A DNA stretch of 64,000 bases from Terriglobia bacterium. GTDB lineage: Bacteria > Acidobacteriota > Terriglobia > Bryobacterales > Bryobacteraceae. The number at the start of each line of letters is the position of its first letter. The stretch's first letter is position 1. A program made the translations under genes and the position numbers. Shown one piece after another: positions 17,802-27,118 of this stretch. The stretch is taken from the NCBI GenBank assembly GCA_020073445.1, contig JAIQFE010000013.1:1-64000 (forward strand), in the 5' to 3' direction. The notes below the pieces were generated by a model. It searched no databases and was not told where the DNA came from. It worked only from the letters and a program-made list of their open reading frames with translations.

Positions 17802-19466
17802 TCAGGCGCTCTCGGAATCGAAGTAATCGTCCGCCAATTCAGGCTTGATGGAAATCGCCTTGCGCCAGCAGGCGCGAGCCTCGTCCTTGGCGCCGATATA
17901 CATCAGTGCGTGCCCCAGATTCAGCAGCGCCTCTGGAAAATCGGCGTCCACTTTGAGGGCTTCGCGATAATACACGATCGCATCGCGCACCTCACCGCGT
18001 CTCTGGCAGATGAGGCCGGCGTTGTAGAACAGTTCGGCGCTGCGCTCGCCACTGTCGATCAGCTTCTGGTGAAGCTTGAAGGCCTGCGCGAAGTCGCCTT
18101 CATCCAGACTCAACGCAGCTAGCCCGCGAAGCGCGTCCACCGAGCCGGGCTTGGATGCCAGCACGCTCTCAAACGCCGCGCGGGCTTTCACCAGGTCTCC
18201 CGCTCTCCAGCAAGCGATCCCGACATTCAGCTGAGCCTCCGGCCACACGCTGCGTTTCTTGAGACACGCGCCGAAGGCCTCTGCTCCTCCCCGGAAATCC
18301 CCCCGCAACAGCCTCAGGTAACCCACACGGAACAGCGCTTCCGCTGATTCCGGGTTATCTTCCGGCAGCATCCCGTACAGCTTTTCGGCCTGATCCTGTT
18401 CCCCTTGCTGCTCCAGCACCAGCGCCAGGTTCCACAGTGCGCCGGGAAGTTTCGGGTCCAACTCCAACGCTCGTTCATAGGCCGCGCGTGCGCCCGTAAG
18501 GTCGCCGAGCTTCTGCCGGGAAATTCCCAGGTTCAGGTGCGCCTCCCACGAATCCGGCCGCAGGTTGGCGGCGAATTCGTAGGCCTCGGCGGCGCGTTTG
18601 AAATTGCTGAGCTTCTGCTGGGCCACACCCAGGTTGAACCAGCTTTCGAAATGTTCCGGGGTCACCCGAATCAGGTTCTCGCAGTGCTTCACCGCAGCCG
18701 GGAAATCGCTTCCGGCGAACGCCGCGGTTGCGAGCGCTTCCAGGCCCTCCTGCGAATCCGGATTTAGCGCCAGCAAAGATTCCGCGTATTCGCGAACCTG
18801 CTCGTGATCGTGCTCCGCCAGACTGATTTCGGTCAGGTTGATCAAGGATTCCTGGGATCCTGGATTCTGCGCCAGTATCCTCAAGTAAATCTCTCTGGCT
18901 TCCGCCAGGCGATTCATCTGTTGCAACGCGACCGCGCTGCCGAAGAGACCTTCCTCATGTTGGGGATTGGTCGCCAGATAGTAACTGAACGCCCGATACG
19001 CCTCGGCCGGCCGCTCCAGCCGGAGCATGCACGTGCCCAGCCCGAGCTGCGCTTCCAGCCGCGCGGGATCGATACGCAAGGCCCTCTCGAAGTCGACCCG
19101 CGCCTTTTCCCACTCGCTCATTTTCGCCAGGCACACGGCCCGATTGAAGTGGGCGGTGCGGTGCTCGGGCTCGAGCTCCAGGAGCTTCGAGTAATACTTC
19201 GACGCCGGCTCGAACTCGCGCAACTCGCATAGGATGTGGCCCATCGCGGAAAATAACGCGGGCTGGCGGTTTCCGGCGTCGATCGCGGCTTTGAGTTCCG
19301 CAAGCGCCGCGGTCAGTTGACCGTCCAGGTGCAACGATACAGCTCGCGCCAAGGTAGGATTGGCGACCTTTTCGTGGGTTGAATTCGCGGCCACCTGCAT
19401 CTGCAATGCGGGGATGGGCAGCGGGGAAACCCGTTCCGTGATCGCTCTCGAATCGCGTCTAGCCAT
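17802..19466 (-). CDS. Tetratricopeptide repeat protein
   Basis: 554 residues composed of roughly a dozen 34-residue TPR units from about residue 35 to the end (recurring A-x-x-x-Y/F-x-x-A-L and P-x-x-x-x-A-x-x-N-L-G patterns). No signal peptide, transmembrane helix or catalytic domain, so probably a cytosolic scaffold for protein-protein contacts. ATG at 19466 is supported by GAGGA about 8 nt upstream. It converges on the MPN/TonB gene with only about 30 bp between stops. Specific partner cannot be inferred. Confidence 0.85.
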   Translation of the reverse strand: MARRDSRAITERVSPLPIPALQMQVAANSTHEKVANPTLARAVSLHLDGQLTAALAELKAAIDAGNRQPALFSAMGHILCELREFEPASKYYSKLLELEPEHRTAHFNRAVCLAKMSEWEKARVDFERALRIDPARLEAQLGLGTCMLRLERPAEAYRAFSYYLATNPQHEEGLFGSAVALQQMNRLAEAREIYLRILAQNPGSQESLINLTEISLAEHDHEQVREYAESLLALNPDSQEGLEALATAAFAGSDFPAAVKHCENLIRVTPEHFESWFNLGVAQQKLSNFKRAAEAYEFAANLRPDSWEAHLNLGISRQKLGDLTGARAAYERALELDPKLPGALWNLALVLEQQGEQDQAEKLYGMLPEDNPESAEALFRVGYLRLLRGDFRGGAEAFGACLKKRSVWPEAQLNVGIACWRAGDLVKARAAFESVLASKPGSVDALRGLAALSLDEGDFAQAFKLHQKLIDSGERSAELFYNAGLICQRRGEVRDAIVYYREALKVDADFPEALLNLGHALMYIGAKDEARACWRKAISIKPELADDYFDSESA

Positions 19467-19617
19467 TTACTGTCCTCGGATACCGGAGATCCCTCATTGT
19501 GATGCGCAGGAGAGTGATCCTTCGGCGATTATCCGGGAGGTTCCTGTATGAGGCAATGCACAGGGAGTACCGGTACGCAAGGCTCCTGGTTCCAGGTTTT
19601 CTAGCCTGCATTCGCCC

Positions 19618-21696
19618 TTAGTTGGGGCGTGATTCGGGATCTCCCCACCAAGCATCGGAGAGAGGGCCAGGCCACTGGGGGATCTCGCATCCGGGAAGGG
19701 AACCGATGCCGGATGGCGTCATCCATGGCGCGCCGCGATCCCGCACTTTTCGGTTTCGCTGCCAGCGGAAATCCAATGGTTCGAAGGTGTGCGATTCCCG
19801 CAGAGTCGAGCCAGCAATTTCCATGCCCGGCGGGCGCAGATGGGTCCGTGGCCTCGCCGGCAGTATGGGCTTAAAGATCCGGTCGCGCAAGTCTTCCGCG
19901 AATGACGACTGCATCGATTCCGGGCGCGCAATCGTGCGGAACGAAGCCAGAGCGGGCGCAAGACGCACGGGTTGGGGCAGCTGCCCGATTCGGGACGTCT
20001 CCGCCGTCTTCCTCCATGGCCGGTGAGTGATGTCGGGAATCGCGACCAGTGCTGTTTCCGGTTCGCATGTCCGCGCAACGCTGATCGCAAACGAAGCGCC
20101 TGTCGATACGGCAAGCTGAAATGCCCAGCCCGGGTCAGTCTGAGCACGATGCCGAAAGGGGAAGAAGTCCGGGCTGTCCGGAATGGGGTGGATTTCCCGC
20201 GTCACGGGTCCGCGTTCTTTCGGAACAATTTCGTTTAGCGCACCTGCCCAAACGATAGCCGGTTCCATGGGGAACGCTTCGACATTGCTTACGTCGTTGC
20301 TTAGGATGTCGCGCGGCATGAAAGCAGCCGGGCTCTGATCTATCGGCGGCAGTGTTTGCTCAACTGGGGAAGCTATCGGCGGGAGAGGCTCTGAGATTTC
20401 CGGAACGCTATTTCCCGTCAGCGATCGGGCAGACTTACGGAACACGGAATCGGAAAGCAGGTCCGGCGCGACGTGCAGTATCCGCTTTTCGCCAGCGGGC
20501 AGTCCGGCCGGATACCAGACGACTTCCGCCGGGATCGCGGTGGTGCAAATGTGCCGGGCACCGTGAACATAGTGCAGGCGCTTCGACATGTCCACGGGCG
20601 TCGGTGTTTCCAGAACATACGGAGAGGGCACTCGAACGGCGAACCAGACCCGTGGGCCGGGCAGGGCCGCATTCGTTTGCGCTTCTGGAATCGCGGCATC
20701 GGCGAACGGTTGAGACGCCGCAAAAATGTGCGGGTTGGCTGGCCCATCCAGGAGCGACGGTGTGCTGGCATCGCTCGCCATCGGTTTGGGCCCGATCATG
20801 CTCGGCGTGACCGGCAATGGTGGACTCGTGGGGCCGGGAATCAGAATGGCAGGGAGTATTCCTTTAGCGTGGGGCTTGGCACGAGAAGCCATCGCGGTCA
20901 GGCCCGATTCCGAAACATGCGTTTCCGTTTCGGCGAAGTCTGGCGAAAGCGAGACATGGCCTGTTGCCTGGAGACTCGGCATCTGTGACCAATGGTCCGG
21001 CGGCAGCGCAAGCTCCCGATAGTGCACCCAATTCGGGATCTCCCGGGTCGAGGCGCCGGCGTCTGACCGCGGTAAAGCGTAGTCCGGCTCGACGACCTTC
21101 TCGGGTTTCAGGTCGAGGACCGGGAACTCAGGCAGGATCCCCAGAGTGACATTCGGGAAGAAATGGCTTACGCGCGTGTCCCGTCCCGACTTGATTGTGT
21201 TCGAGTGTTCCCGGGCGATCGCCGGCCGGCTGAACGGACGCATCAACAGCGGCGCACTCGAGCCACTCGTGGGTGGGATCAAGCGAGGCCGGACGTTCCA
21301 ACCAGGTTCGCCTGAATGCTGGGTCACCCAGTTCTCGATTCGCGTCAAAATGGCCTCGGCCCCCCTCGAAATCAGCAGCAGGGAGGCCACGGGCGGCGCC
21401 TCAAGCTCAATATCCCGGAACGTCGCCCGCACCCGGACTCCGCGCTTCGGCGGCAGCGCAAGCCCCCAAGCACCCGGCAGGCGCAGTTCGCGGGCGCTCT
21501 CGCGGTAATGCACCGTCTGGCGAATCTCGATTCCAATTCCTACGATCGGCGGCTTGAAGCCGGCGAGCCGTTGTGCTGGATCCGGAGCGTGCTGCATCCG
21601 CCGGTAGTATTCGGCCCGATGCGTAAAACTGCAAAACCCGTCAGATGAGTAACCATGCAGTTCGGCGATTCGTTTGCCACAGTATAGACAGAACAA
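19618..21696 (-). CDS. Hypothetical protein with N-terminal zinc-ribbon-like motif
   Basis: 692 residues. The first 35 carry C-x2-C ... C-x3-H (FCLYCGKRI and FCSFTHRAEYY), a short zinc-binding head. The rest is proline-rich and low in recognisable structure, with a DIELEAPPVASLLLISRGAEAI segment around residues 95-118 and many arginine/proline patches. No membrane segment or enzyme motif. The start is TTG at 21696, forced by an in-frame stop two codons upstream, and has no clear ribosome binding site. I recall similar heads in acidobacterial proteins but cannot assign a function. Confidence 0.65.
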   Translation of the reverse strand: MFCLYCGKRIAELHGYSSDGFCSFTHRAEYYRRMQHAPDPAQRLAGFKPPIVGIGIEIRQTVHYRESARELRLPGAWGLALPPKRGVRVRATFRDIELEAPPVASLLLISRGAEAILTRIENWVTQHSGEPGWNVRPRLIPPTSGSSAPLLMRPFSRPAIAREHSNTIKSGRDTRVSHFFPNVTLGILPEFPVLDLKPEKVVEPDYALPRSDAGASTREIPNWVHYRELALPPDHWSQMPSLQATGHVSLSPDFAETETHVSESGLTAMASRAKPHAKGILPAILIPGPTSPPLPVTPSMIGPKPMASDASTPSLLDGPANPHIFAASQPFADAAIPEAQTNAALPGPRVWFAVRVPSPYVLETPTPVDMSKRLHYVHGARHICTTAIPAEVVWYPAGLPAGEKRILHVAPDLLSDSVFRKSARSLTGNSVPEISEPLPPIASPVEQTLPPIDQSPAAFMPRDILSNDVSNVEAFPMEPAIVWAGALNEIVPKERGPVTREIHPIPDSPDFFPFRHRAQTDPGWAFQLAVSTGASFAISVARTCEPETALVAIPDITHRPWRKTAETSRIGQLPQPVRLAPALASFRTIARPESMQSSFAEDLRDRIFKPILPARPRTHLRPPGMEIAGSTLRESHTFEPLDFRWQRNRKVRDRGAPWMTPSGIGSLPGCEIPQWPGPLSDAWWGDPESRPN

Positions 21697-21849
21697 GATT
21701 TAGGCTCGTAGGTCATTCTCACATAGGAATCCGGTTCTGAAGCGCACTACGAGTTACAGTACTTTTCGAAGGAAAGGCTAGTATTCCCAACACCGGTCGG
21801 ACTATTTTCACCCACGCTGGTCCTGCCGTAACCTGGGTCGGGCGAAAAG

Positions 21850-22068
21850 GTGACAGTGACCAAGGGAACCGTAGTCACGATCAACTTCGGGCCGTTTTCC
21901 GGGCTCAGCGGCGTGGTCATTTGCAGCTCCCGGGAACGGACGGTCGTCCGCCTCATTCTTCAAGGGCGTTCGGTTCCGGTTGAATTGGATACGGACATGA
22001 TCCGGAAGCCTGCCCGCGAGAGGATGCAGCGTCCGGCAGTGTCTGGTCCCCGGACGCGGCCTGCCTGA
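21850..22068 (+). CDS. Small stand-alone KOW (NusG C-terminal-like) protein
   Basis: 72 residues. The pattern KGTVVTINFGPFSGLSGVV, a central basic loop and VPVELDTDMI match the KOW domain at the C-terminus of NusG, in which GPF-x-G is the hallmark. The NusG N-terminal domain is absent and an in-frame stop at 21829 blocks extension. Start is GTG at 21850 or GTG at 21856, the latter with AAAAGG 5 nt upstream. In NusG the KOW domain contacts Rho or ribosomal protein S10; a free one could be a small transcription/translation adaptor or a remnant. Length and pattern make it credible despite its size. Confidence 0.55.
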   Translation: MTVTKGTVVTINFGPFSGLSGVVICSSRERTVVRLILQGRSVPVELDTDMIRKPARERMQRPAVSGPRTRPA

Positions 22069-22230
22069 AGCAAGTTCTCACCTCCAAACGGCTTAGATTC
22101 AGTACTTCGATTGAAACCATTCAGCAACAATCCGGCGTGAACTTGTTTTATCCTCGCTCTTCCGGGAAAAAGATCCGCTAAGCGGTTGATTCAAAGACGC
22201 TTAAAACACACCCCGGGCCGGCATTTGCCC

Positions 22231-22259
22231 TTGACAGTGGACACTGACAGGCCTAAACT
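22231..22259 (+). promoter_or_regulatory. Sigma70-type promoter
   Basis: TTGACA at 22231-22236, a 17-bp spacer and TAAACT at 22254-22259. It lies 62 bp before the GTG at 22322. The 160 bp before it (22069-22230) hold no gene I can see. Confidence 0.65.
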
Positions 22260-22321
22260 TTACCAATCGCACAAGAGAAACTTAGCGGGCAATCTCAACT
22301 TCTCGATTTGAGGAGCAGTGC

Positions 22322-22687
22322 GTGTATCGGCAACGTTCTGGTTGCCAGATCGCGTTCCAGTCCCAGGTCTTAGCAGTGGGCGAAAGAACAGGAAGGCTAG
22401 TGGTGAAACGGGATCGGGTCAGGATGTGGCGTTTCACAGATGCTCCCAAGACCCTCCAGTCATTGCATCGCACGCCGGGAACGCCCGAGTGGCTGGTCTT
22501 CGTTCCGCGCGCTCTCCGTGGAACTGATCTGGACGACGTGATTCTGCACCCATCCGAGCCCGGACAGGTCGCCCGATACGAGACGCCCAAGGGCGACATC
22601 GTTTACGTAGGTTCAACCCGGTTCTCGGGTTTATCGGAAACGCCCCGCCCGTCCGCCATGGCGGCGACTCACTCCCCGCGCAAGTAA
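22322..22687 (+). CDS. Hypothetical protein
   Basis: 121 residues, GTG start with GAGGAG about 7 nt upstream and a good promoter (22231-22259). The centre is protein-like, with WLVFVPRALRG, TDLDDVILHPSEPGQVARYE and GDIVYVGSTRFSG; the ends are basic. No signal peptide or membrane helix. I do not recognise a family. Promoter, ribosome binding site and frame together are the evidence that it is real; overlapping frames on both strands look random. Confidence 0.5.
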   Translation: MYRQRSGCQIAFQSQVLAVGERTGRLVVKRDRVRMWRFTDAPKTLQSLHRTPGTPEWLVFVPRALRGTDLDDVILHPSEPGQVARYETPKGDIVYVGSTRFSGLSETPRPSAMAATHSPRK

Positions 22688-22864
22688 GACACTGCGGGGC
22701 GGACTACCACTCTCCACAAAATCGGCGTACCGCGAACATAACCATTGCGCGTCCACTAGTGGCATGGTACAGTTCCTCAGTGTTTTCCGACGGGGATGTC
22801 CGAAGCACGCGTAATAAAGTCGCGACCAGCGTCGCCGGTTACGGTTTGATGAACCTGGTCGCGC

Positions 22865-24322
22865 ATGTGTAAACGTGTCCTCGCGATATCGATCGCCGGC
22901 GCCATACTGGCCTTCGCCGGGGATAAGATCACACCAACCGTTATCCCTCCTACGTTCCATGTGCGTCTCGACGTACCGCTCACGAGCTACGGTTCCCCGG
23001 CCGGCACTGCGTTCACGGCGACCGTCATTTCTCCGCTGGAGATCGACGGCCAGTTGATTCTTCCGCAAGGGAGTGTAGTCCTCGGCACGGTTCGCCGAGC
23101 CGCGGCGGTGGGTTACGGTTTGGTGCACGAACGGGCAACGCTCGAACTTTCTTTTCACGAGTACGAACTCGCCAGCGGCGAACGTTTTCCGTTCGAAGCG
23201 CGCCTGGATTTTATCGAGAATTCCCGGGAAAAAGTGGACTCGCGGGGGCGGATCCGGGGCGTGCTCGCCGCCAGCAGTCCACAGGGTCTTCTTCGAGGAA
23301 TTTGGTACCGGCCATCCGATGATTTTTTTTCTCACTCGGCGTTGGGACTAACGGGGTTGGGAGGGGCACTTTGGAGCCATTTCTCGCTGGGTCCGATTGG
23401 CGCCGCGGGCGTGTTAGCGGCCCGTTACATCGCCTTCCCCCTTGCGGAGCCGGAAATCCAGCTGCCTCCAGGCACGGAAATGCGGCTGCTGGCAACCAGC
23501 ATTCCCGCGGATGCGCCCACAACGCCTGTCGCTCCTGAGTTGGGCGTCGAGGAATCGCTGGCGGACTGGCTTCAGACCTATTCCCGCGTCGTCATGAAAC
23601 CGGATGGCAGACGTGCGGGAGATGTCATCAATCTGGCTTTTGTCGGCACTGCGGAGGAGTTGCAGAACGCGTTTCACGCCGCAGGCTGGCTGGCCACGGA
23701 ACCTCGGACACTGCATAGCTTGTCCACCACCTACCGGGCTTTCAACTCCATGAGCGGATACTCGACCGCTCCCGTATCGCCCTTGCTTTATGAAGGAGCC
23801 GAGCCTGCGGTCGTTTTTCAGAAATCGTTTAACACCATCGCCAAACGTCACCACATTCGCATCTGGCCCGCCGGTCTTTTTGAGGGGCAGCAAGTATGGC
23901 TGGGGGCAGCGACTCAGGATGCTGGTGTCCGTTTCCAGATGGCTTCGATGACCATCACGCACAGGATCGATCCACGAACCGATCGGGAACGAAAGAAAGT
24001 GATCATGGACCTCAGCTTTGCGGCCTGCTCGCAGCGCATTGCGCTACTCGATCGGTCCCCGAATGCAAAATCCGCTCTGAATCCCGGGATTCAAACCGAC
24101 GGCCGGCTTGCCGTGATCCGTCTTCGCACCTGCGCCGGGAGTTCATCGGAGGATATTTCGCCGCAAGATGAATCTCCGTTTCCATCGCCCGGGTCCAAGA
24201 CCAAACGCCTGGCTCGCCGGTTCGTCCTGGAAACGCGGCAATATTTTCTTCGCGACAACATGTACTACTGGGTTTACCGTGCAGCGTTCTTGAACCGCAA
24301 GACCAACTCGGACGGGGAGTGA
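22865..24322 (+). CDS. LssY C-terminal domain protein, exported
   Basis: 485 residues. The N-terminus (CKRVLAISIAGAILAFAG) is a short signal peptide, possibly with a lipobox-like but poorly placed cysteine. Residues about 20-210 form a beta-rich region containing a glycine/leucine-rich hydrophobic segment (about 160-195) that may be membrane-inserted. Residues about 230-430 match the LssY C-terminal domain: GDVINLAFVGTAEELQNAF, then the Ser/Thr-rich motif before the KRHHIRIW segment. Known LssY_C domains are usually attached to phosphatase or membrane modules; their activity is unclear. The ATG at 22865 has no obvious ribosome binding site, so the start is provisional. Convergent with the TIGR03435 gene (4 bp between stops). 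Confidence 0.7.
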   Translation: MCKRVLAISIAGAILAFAGDKITPTVIPPTFHVRLDVPLTSYGSPAGTAFTATVISPLEIDGQLILPQGSVVLGTVRRAAAVGYGLVHERATLELSFHEYELASGERFPFEARLDFIENSREKVDSRGRIRGVLAASSPQGLLRGIWYRPSDDFFSHSALGLTGLGGALWSHFSLGPIGAAGVLAARYIAFPLAEPEIQLPPGTEMRLLATSIPADAPTTPVAPELGVEESLADWLQTYSRVVMKPDGRRAGDVINLAFVGTAEELQNAFHAAGWLATEPRTLHSLSTTYRAFNSMSGYSTAPVSPLLYEGAEPAVVFQKSFNTIAKRHHIRIWPAGLFEGQQVWLGAATQDAGVRFQMASMTITHRIDPRTDRERKKVIMDLSFAACSQRIALLDRSPNAKSALNPGIQTDGRLAVIRLRTCAGSSSEDISPQDESPFPSPGSKTKRLARRFVLETRQYFLRDNMYYWVYRAAFLNRKTNSDGE

Positions 24323-24326
24323 CGGC

Positions 24327-25295
24327 CTAGTTCTCCGTCGGATCCTTGGACGCGCTCTCGACGACGATGGTCTCGATCGGCGCCTTCTGCTTCTCGAGCT
24401 TCAACCCGAGCTGCTGCACGCTCATGAAAATCGAGTCGCCCGATGGATCGGAAGCGGCAAATCCCCCGGCGGCAGGCCCGCCTGGGATACCAGCAGTCGG
24501 AGGCGCGCCTACTCCGACGATCCCCGCTTTCCCGGCTATCTGCAGCATGTCTTGCATGGATAGATCGAGCGCGATCGTAAATTCGCCTTTCAGCTCGGTG
24601 TGATCGACCACCGGCCGGTCGACCATCGGCGTGAGCGTCTGGGCAAGGGTGGCCATGGTCATCCGCTCCATCTCCATGTGCATTTGGCCGTTGGCGCCCA
24701 CTGTCATCTTCGTGTTTCCGGTCTGGGCGCTCGACATCGTCATCTGCGCTCCCCCCGCGCCGCCACCGACTCTGTTGATGCGCACCTGTTGATCGCCGGC
24801 GTTAATCACCATGTCCGCCTTGCCCTCTGGTTTCGGCGGAGCATCGGGAGCAGGAGTCTCCCGTGGCGGCGCTTCTTTGAACTTCGGCCCGTTCTTGGCC
24901 ACTTCCAAGGAATACACGGCCTCTTCGCGATTCTCGCGATGCGCCACCAGCTTGAAACGGTCTTCGAGCAACGTGCGCAACATCGCCGGTACCTGTTCCT
25001 TGGTCGCGCCATCCGGCATTTTCGCCAAGATGTCGAATCGCTGCGCCGCCATCCAATCCGGAGCGGCAACCTGATACGGTTTCACTTCGTAAGCCTGCAC
25101 CACCATGTCGCGCAGGGATGCATAACCGATGTCCACTCTTCCGGCATCGATCTTCATGCCGATGTGCAGCTTGCCTGCCTGGATCAACTCCGGAGTGATC
25201 TGCGCGGCCGAACGGATCGAGGCCACCTCGAACGTCGGCTGCTGGCCCAGCGCGGCAACCGCCGCAATCGTCCAAAGTGCCGCGTACCTACGCAT
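24327..25295 (-). CDS. TIGR03435 (DUF3738) family secreted protein 1
   Basis: 322 residues: signal peptide (about 1-18), then the family hallmark FEVASIR, a DIGYASLRDMVVQAYEVKPYQV region, RFDILAKMP, LRTLLEDRFKLVAHRE and the end DPTEN. A Gly/Met-rich insert (about 165-215) is peculiar to this copy. The family is expanded in acidobacteria, is periplasmic or extracellular by signal peptide, and also occurs as the outer domain of M56 sensors; its molecular job is unknown. Last gene of a three-gene run on the minus strand. The start codon lies in AACTAAATATGCG (25291-25303), a sequence repeated at the next gene start. Confidence 0.85.
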   Translation of the reverse strand: MRRYAALWTIAAVAALGQQPTFEVASIRSAAQITPELIQAGKLHIGMKIDAGRVDIGYASLRDMVVQAYEVKPYQVAAPDWMAAQRFDILAKMPDGATKEQVPAMLRTLLEDRFKLVAHRENREEAVYSLEVAKNGPKFKEAPPRETPAPDAPPKPEGKADMVINAGDQQVRINRVGGGAGGAQMTMSSAQTGNTKMTVGANGQMHMEMERMTMATLAQTLTPMVDRPVVDHTELKGEFTIALDLSMQDMLQIAGKAGIVGVGAPPTAGIPGGPAAGGFAASDPSGDSIFMSVQQLGLKLEKQKAPIETIVVESASKDPTEN

Positions 25296-25322
25296 ATTTA
25301 GTTATGCCCTCCTCAGCCGGAA

Positions 25323-26195
25323 TCAGTTTTCCGTTGGCGTTTTTCGCGCCTCATCGATGACCACCACGTCCAGGGGTGCTTTGCGTGCGTCCAGCTTCAG
25401 TCCTACCTTCTGCAAGGCGTCGAATAGAGATGGGGTAGACGCACCGTCCAGCAATCTCAAGGCCTCCGGGGGCAGCGTGAGGCCGGCCGTTACGGCCGCC
25501 CGTATCAGCATGGCCTGGTAATCCTCCGCCGTGACTTCCAGAGTGAAATCGTAAGTCCCGGTTAGATCGCTCATATCGACGATCGGACGGTCCGTATATA
25601 GCTCCAGGCCACGAACCAAATTAGCCATCGTGAGTTTCTTGGCCTCGAACCGGTTATTGGCGAACGTGTACGAAGATCCTCGCCCAAAATTGATCGAGAC
25701 GCCTTGTGCCGAGCCGCTAACGTTGGTGTTCACAGGCGTATTGGCATCTGCTGTCGCCGCGTCCGGGTCAGGGGCGTTTACCCGCATTTTCAATCCGCCT
25801 TTAGCGACCTCAAGCGCGTAAACCGGGAAGTCTTTCTTCTCGCGGTGCATCTTCACCTGAAACCTGTCCTCGATCAAGCGCTGCATCATTTCCGGCATCT
25901 GGGTTGTAGACACGCCGGCCGGTATGGTTGCGGAGATATCGAACCGGTCGGAGGAAATCCAGTCCGGCCCTGAAATCTGATCCAGCTTTACCCTGTACGC
26001 GGTGGCCATATAGCGCTTAAGCGTAAAGGAGACCCATCGAACCTGCGCCCCGTCGATGCGCGCGCCGGCCGTAACGGTCACCTCTGGCGAAGGGGCTGAA
26101 GGCCGGATCGTGGCTACCTCGAATTCTGGCCTAGCTGGTTTCTGCCCCCACACGACTACGCTCGCGATTGCGAAAAGCAGCAAGGATTTTTGCAT
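25323..26195 (-). CDS. TIGR03435 (DUF3738) family secreted protein 2
   Basis: 290 residues. Signal peptide about 1-17, FEVATIRPSA, a LKRYMATAYRVKLDQISGPDW stretch, MMQRLIEDRFQVKMHREKK, and C-terminus TPTEN. Very close to the next upstream gene, so a tandem duplicate. Only 2 nt separate its start from the upstream stop; there is no Shine-Dalgarno sequence, and initiation occurs within GGAAAACTAAATATGC. Probably co-transcribed and translated by coupling from the upstream gene. Exported protein of unknown function. Confidence 0.85.
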   Translation of the reverse strand: MQKSLLLFAIASVVVWGQKPARPEFEVATIRPSAPSPEVTVTAGARIDGAQVRWVSFTLKRYMATAYRVKLDQISGPDWISSDRFDISATIPAGVSTTQMPEMMQRLIEDRFQVKMHREKKDFPVYALEVAKGGLKMRVNAPDPDAATADANTPVNTNVSGSAQGVSINFGRGSSYTFANNRFEAKKLTMANLVRGLELYTDRPIVDMSDLTGTYDFTLEVTAEDYQAMLIRAAVTAGLTLPPEALRLLDGASTPSLFDALQKVGLKLDARKAPLDVVVIDEARKTPTEN

Positions 26196-26197
26196 AT

Positions 26198-27091
26198 TTA
26201 GTTTTCCGTCGGAGTCTTTCGACCTTCGTCCACAATAATCACATCCAGCGGCGCTTTGCGCGCGTCCAGTTTCAGGCCGGCCTTCTGAACGGCTTCGAAA
26301 AGCGAGGGCAGGGAAGCGCCATCGAGTAATCGTAACGCCTCCGGGGGCAGGCTGACACCGGCAGCTACTGCCGCGTGGATCAGCATAGCCCGGTAGTCTT
26401 CCTGCGTGACATCCAACGTCACGTCATAGGCGCCCTTCAAATCCGTCATATCCACAATCGGGCGATCCAGAAAGCGCTCGAGCGTCCCGGCGATCATGGC
26501 TGTGGTCAGCCGTTTACCCTCGAACTTGTTGTTGCCGAATGTGTACGACGATCCTCGTCCCAGATTTACGGACACCCCCTGAGCGTTCCCGCCGCCAGTA
26601 ATGGTCAGGGGTGCCCTGGCGTCCTCTGCGTTGGGGTCGGGTGCACTCTCATGCAGCTTTAAGCCGCCTTTTGCGATTTCAAGGACGTAGACAGCCGAGT
26701 CTTTTTTCTCGCGATGGATTTTGATCTGGAATCTCTCCTCGAGTAAACGCTGCATCATTTCGGGAATCTGGGGCGCCGTGCCCGGAGTCATTGTCGCGGA
26801 GATATCGAAGCGCTCCGAGCTGATCCAATCCGGCCCCGAGATCTGATACACCTTCACCCGGTACGCAAGCCCGAGATAATCCTTAAGTGTCAGAAAGGCC
26901 GACCGGAACTGCGCCCCGTCGATCTTGACTCCGGCGGTGACGCCGACCTCCAGCGCTTGGGCAGATGGCCGGATGGTTGCGACTTCAAACTCCGGTCGAG
27001 CCGAAGCTTCCGGCTGGGGCGAACTTTGGGCGAATGCCGCAGTCGCGCCAAATACTGCCAAAAGAGCCTTCCCTGCCTGCATGTATTGCAT
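26198..27091 (-). CDS. TIGR03435 (DUF3738) family secreted protein 3
   Basis: 297 residues from ATG 27091, chosen because AAGGAGG lies 6 nt upstream and the product then begins with a normal signal peptide (MQYMQAGKALLAVFGATAAFAQ); the longer frame from 27145 would bury the ribosome binding site. Family features: FEVATIRPSA, GPDWISSERFDISATM, MMQRLLEERFQIKIHREKK and end TPTEN. First gene of the three-gene cluster, so its leader (27092-27145) likely contains the promoter region and includes the shared 12-mer at 27119-27130. Confidence 0.85.
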   Translation of the reverse strand: MQYMQAGKALLAVFGATAAFAQSSPQPEASARPEFEVATIRPSAQALEVGVTAGVKIDGAQFRSAFLTLKDYLGLAYRVKVYQISGPDWISSERFDISATMTPGTAPQIPEMMQRLLEERFQIKIHREKKDSAVYVLEIAKGGLKLHESAPDPNAEDARAPLTITGGGNAQGVSVNLGRGSSYTFGNNKFEGKRLTTAMIAGTLERFLDRPIVDMTDLKGAYDVTLDVTQEDYRAMLIHAAVAAGVSLPPEALRLLDGASLPSLFEAVQKAGLKLDARKAPLDVIIVDEGRKTPTEN

Positions 27092-27118
27092 TACGAGCCT
27101 CCTTCTTCGGAAGTTCAG

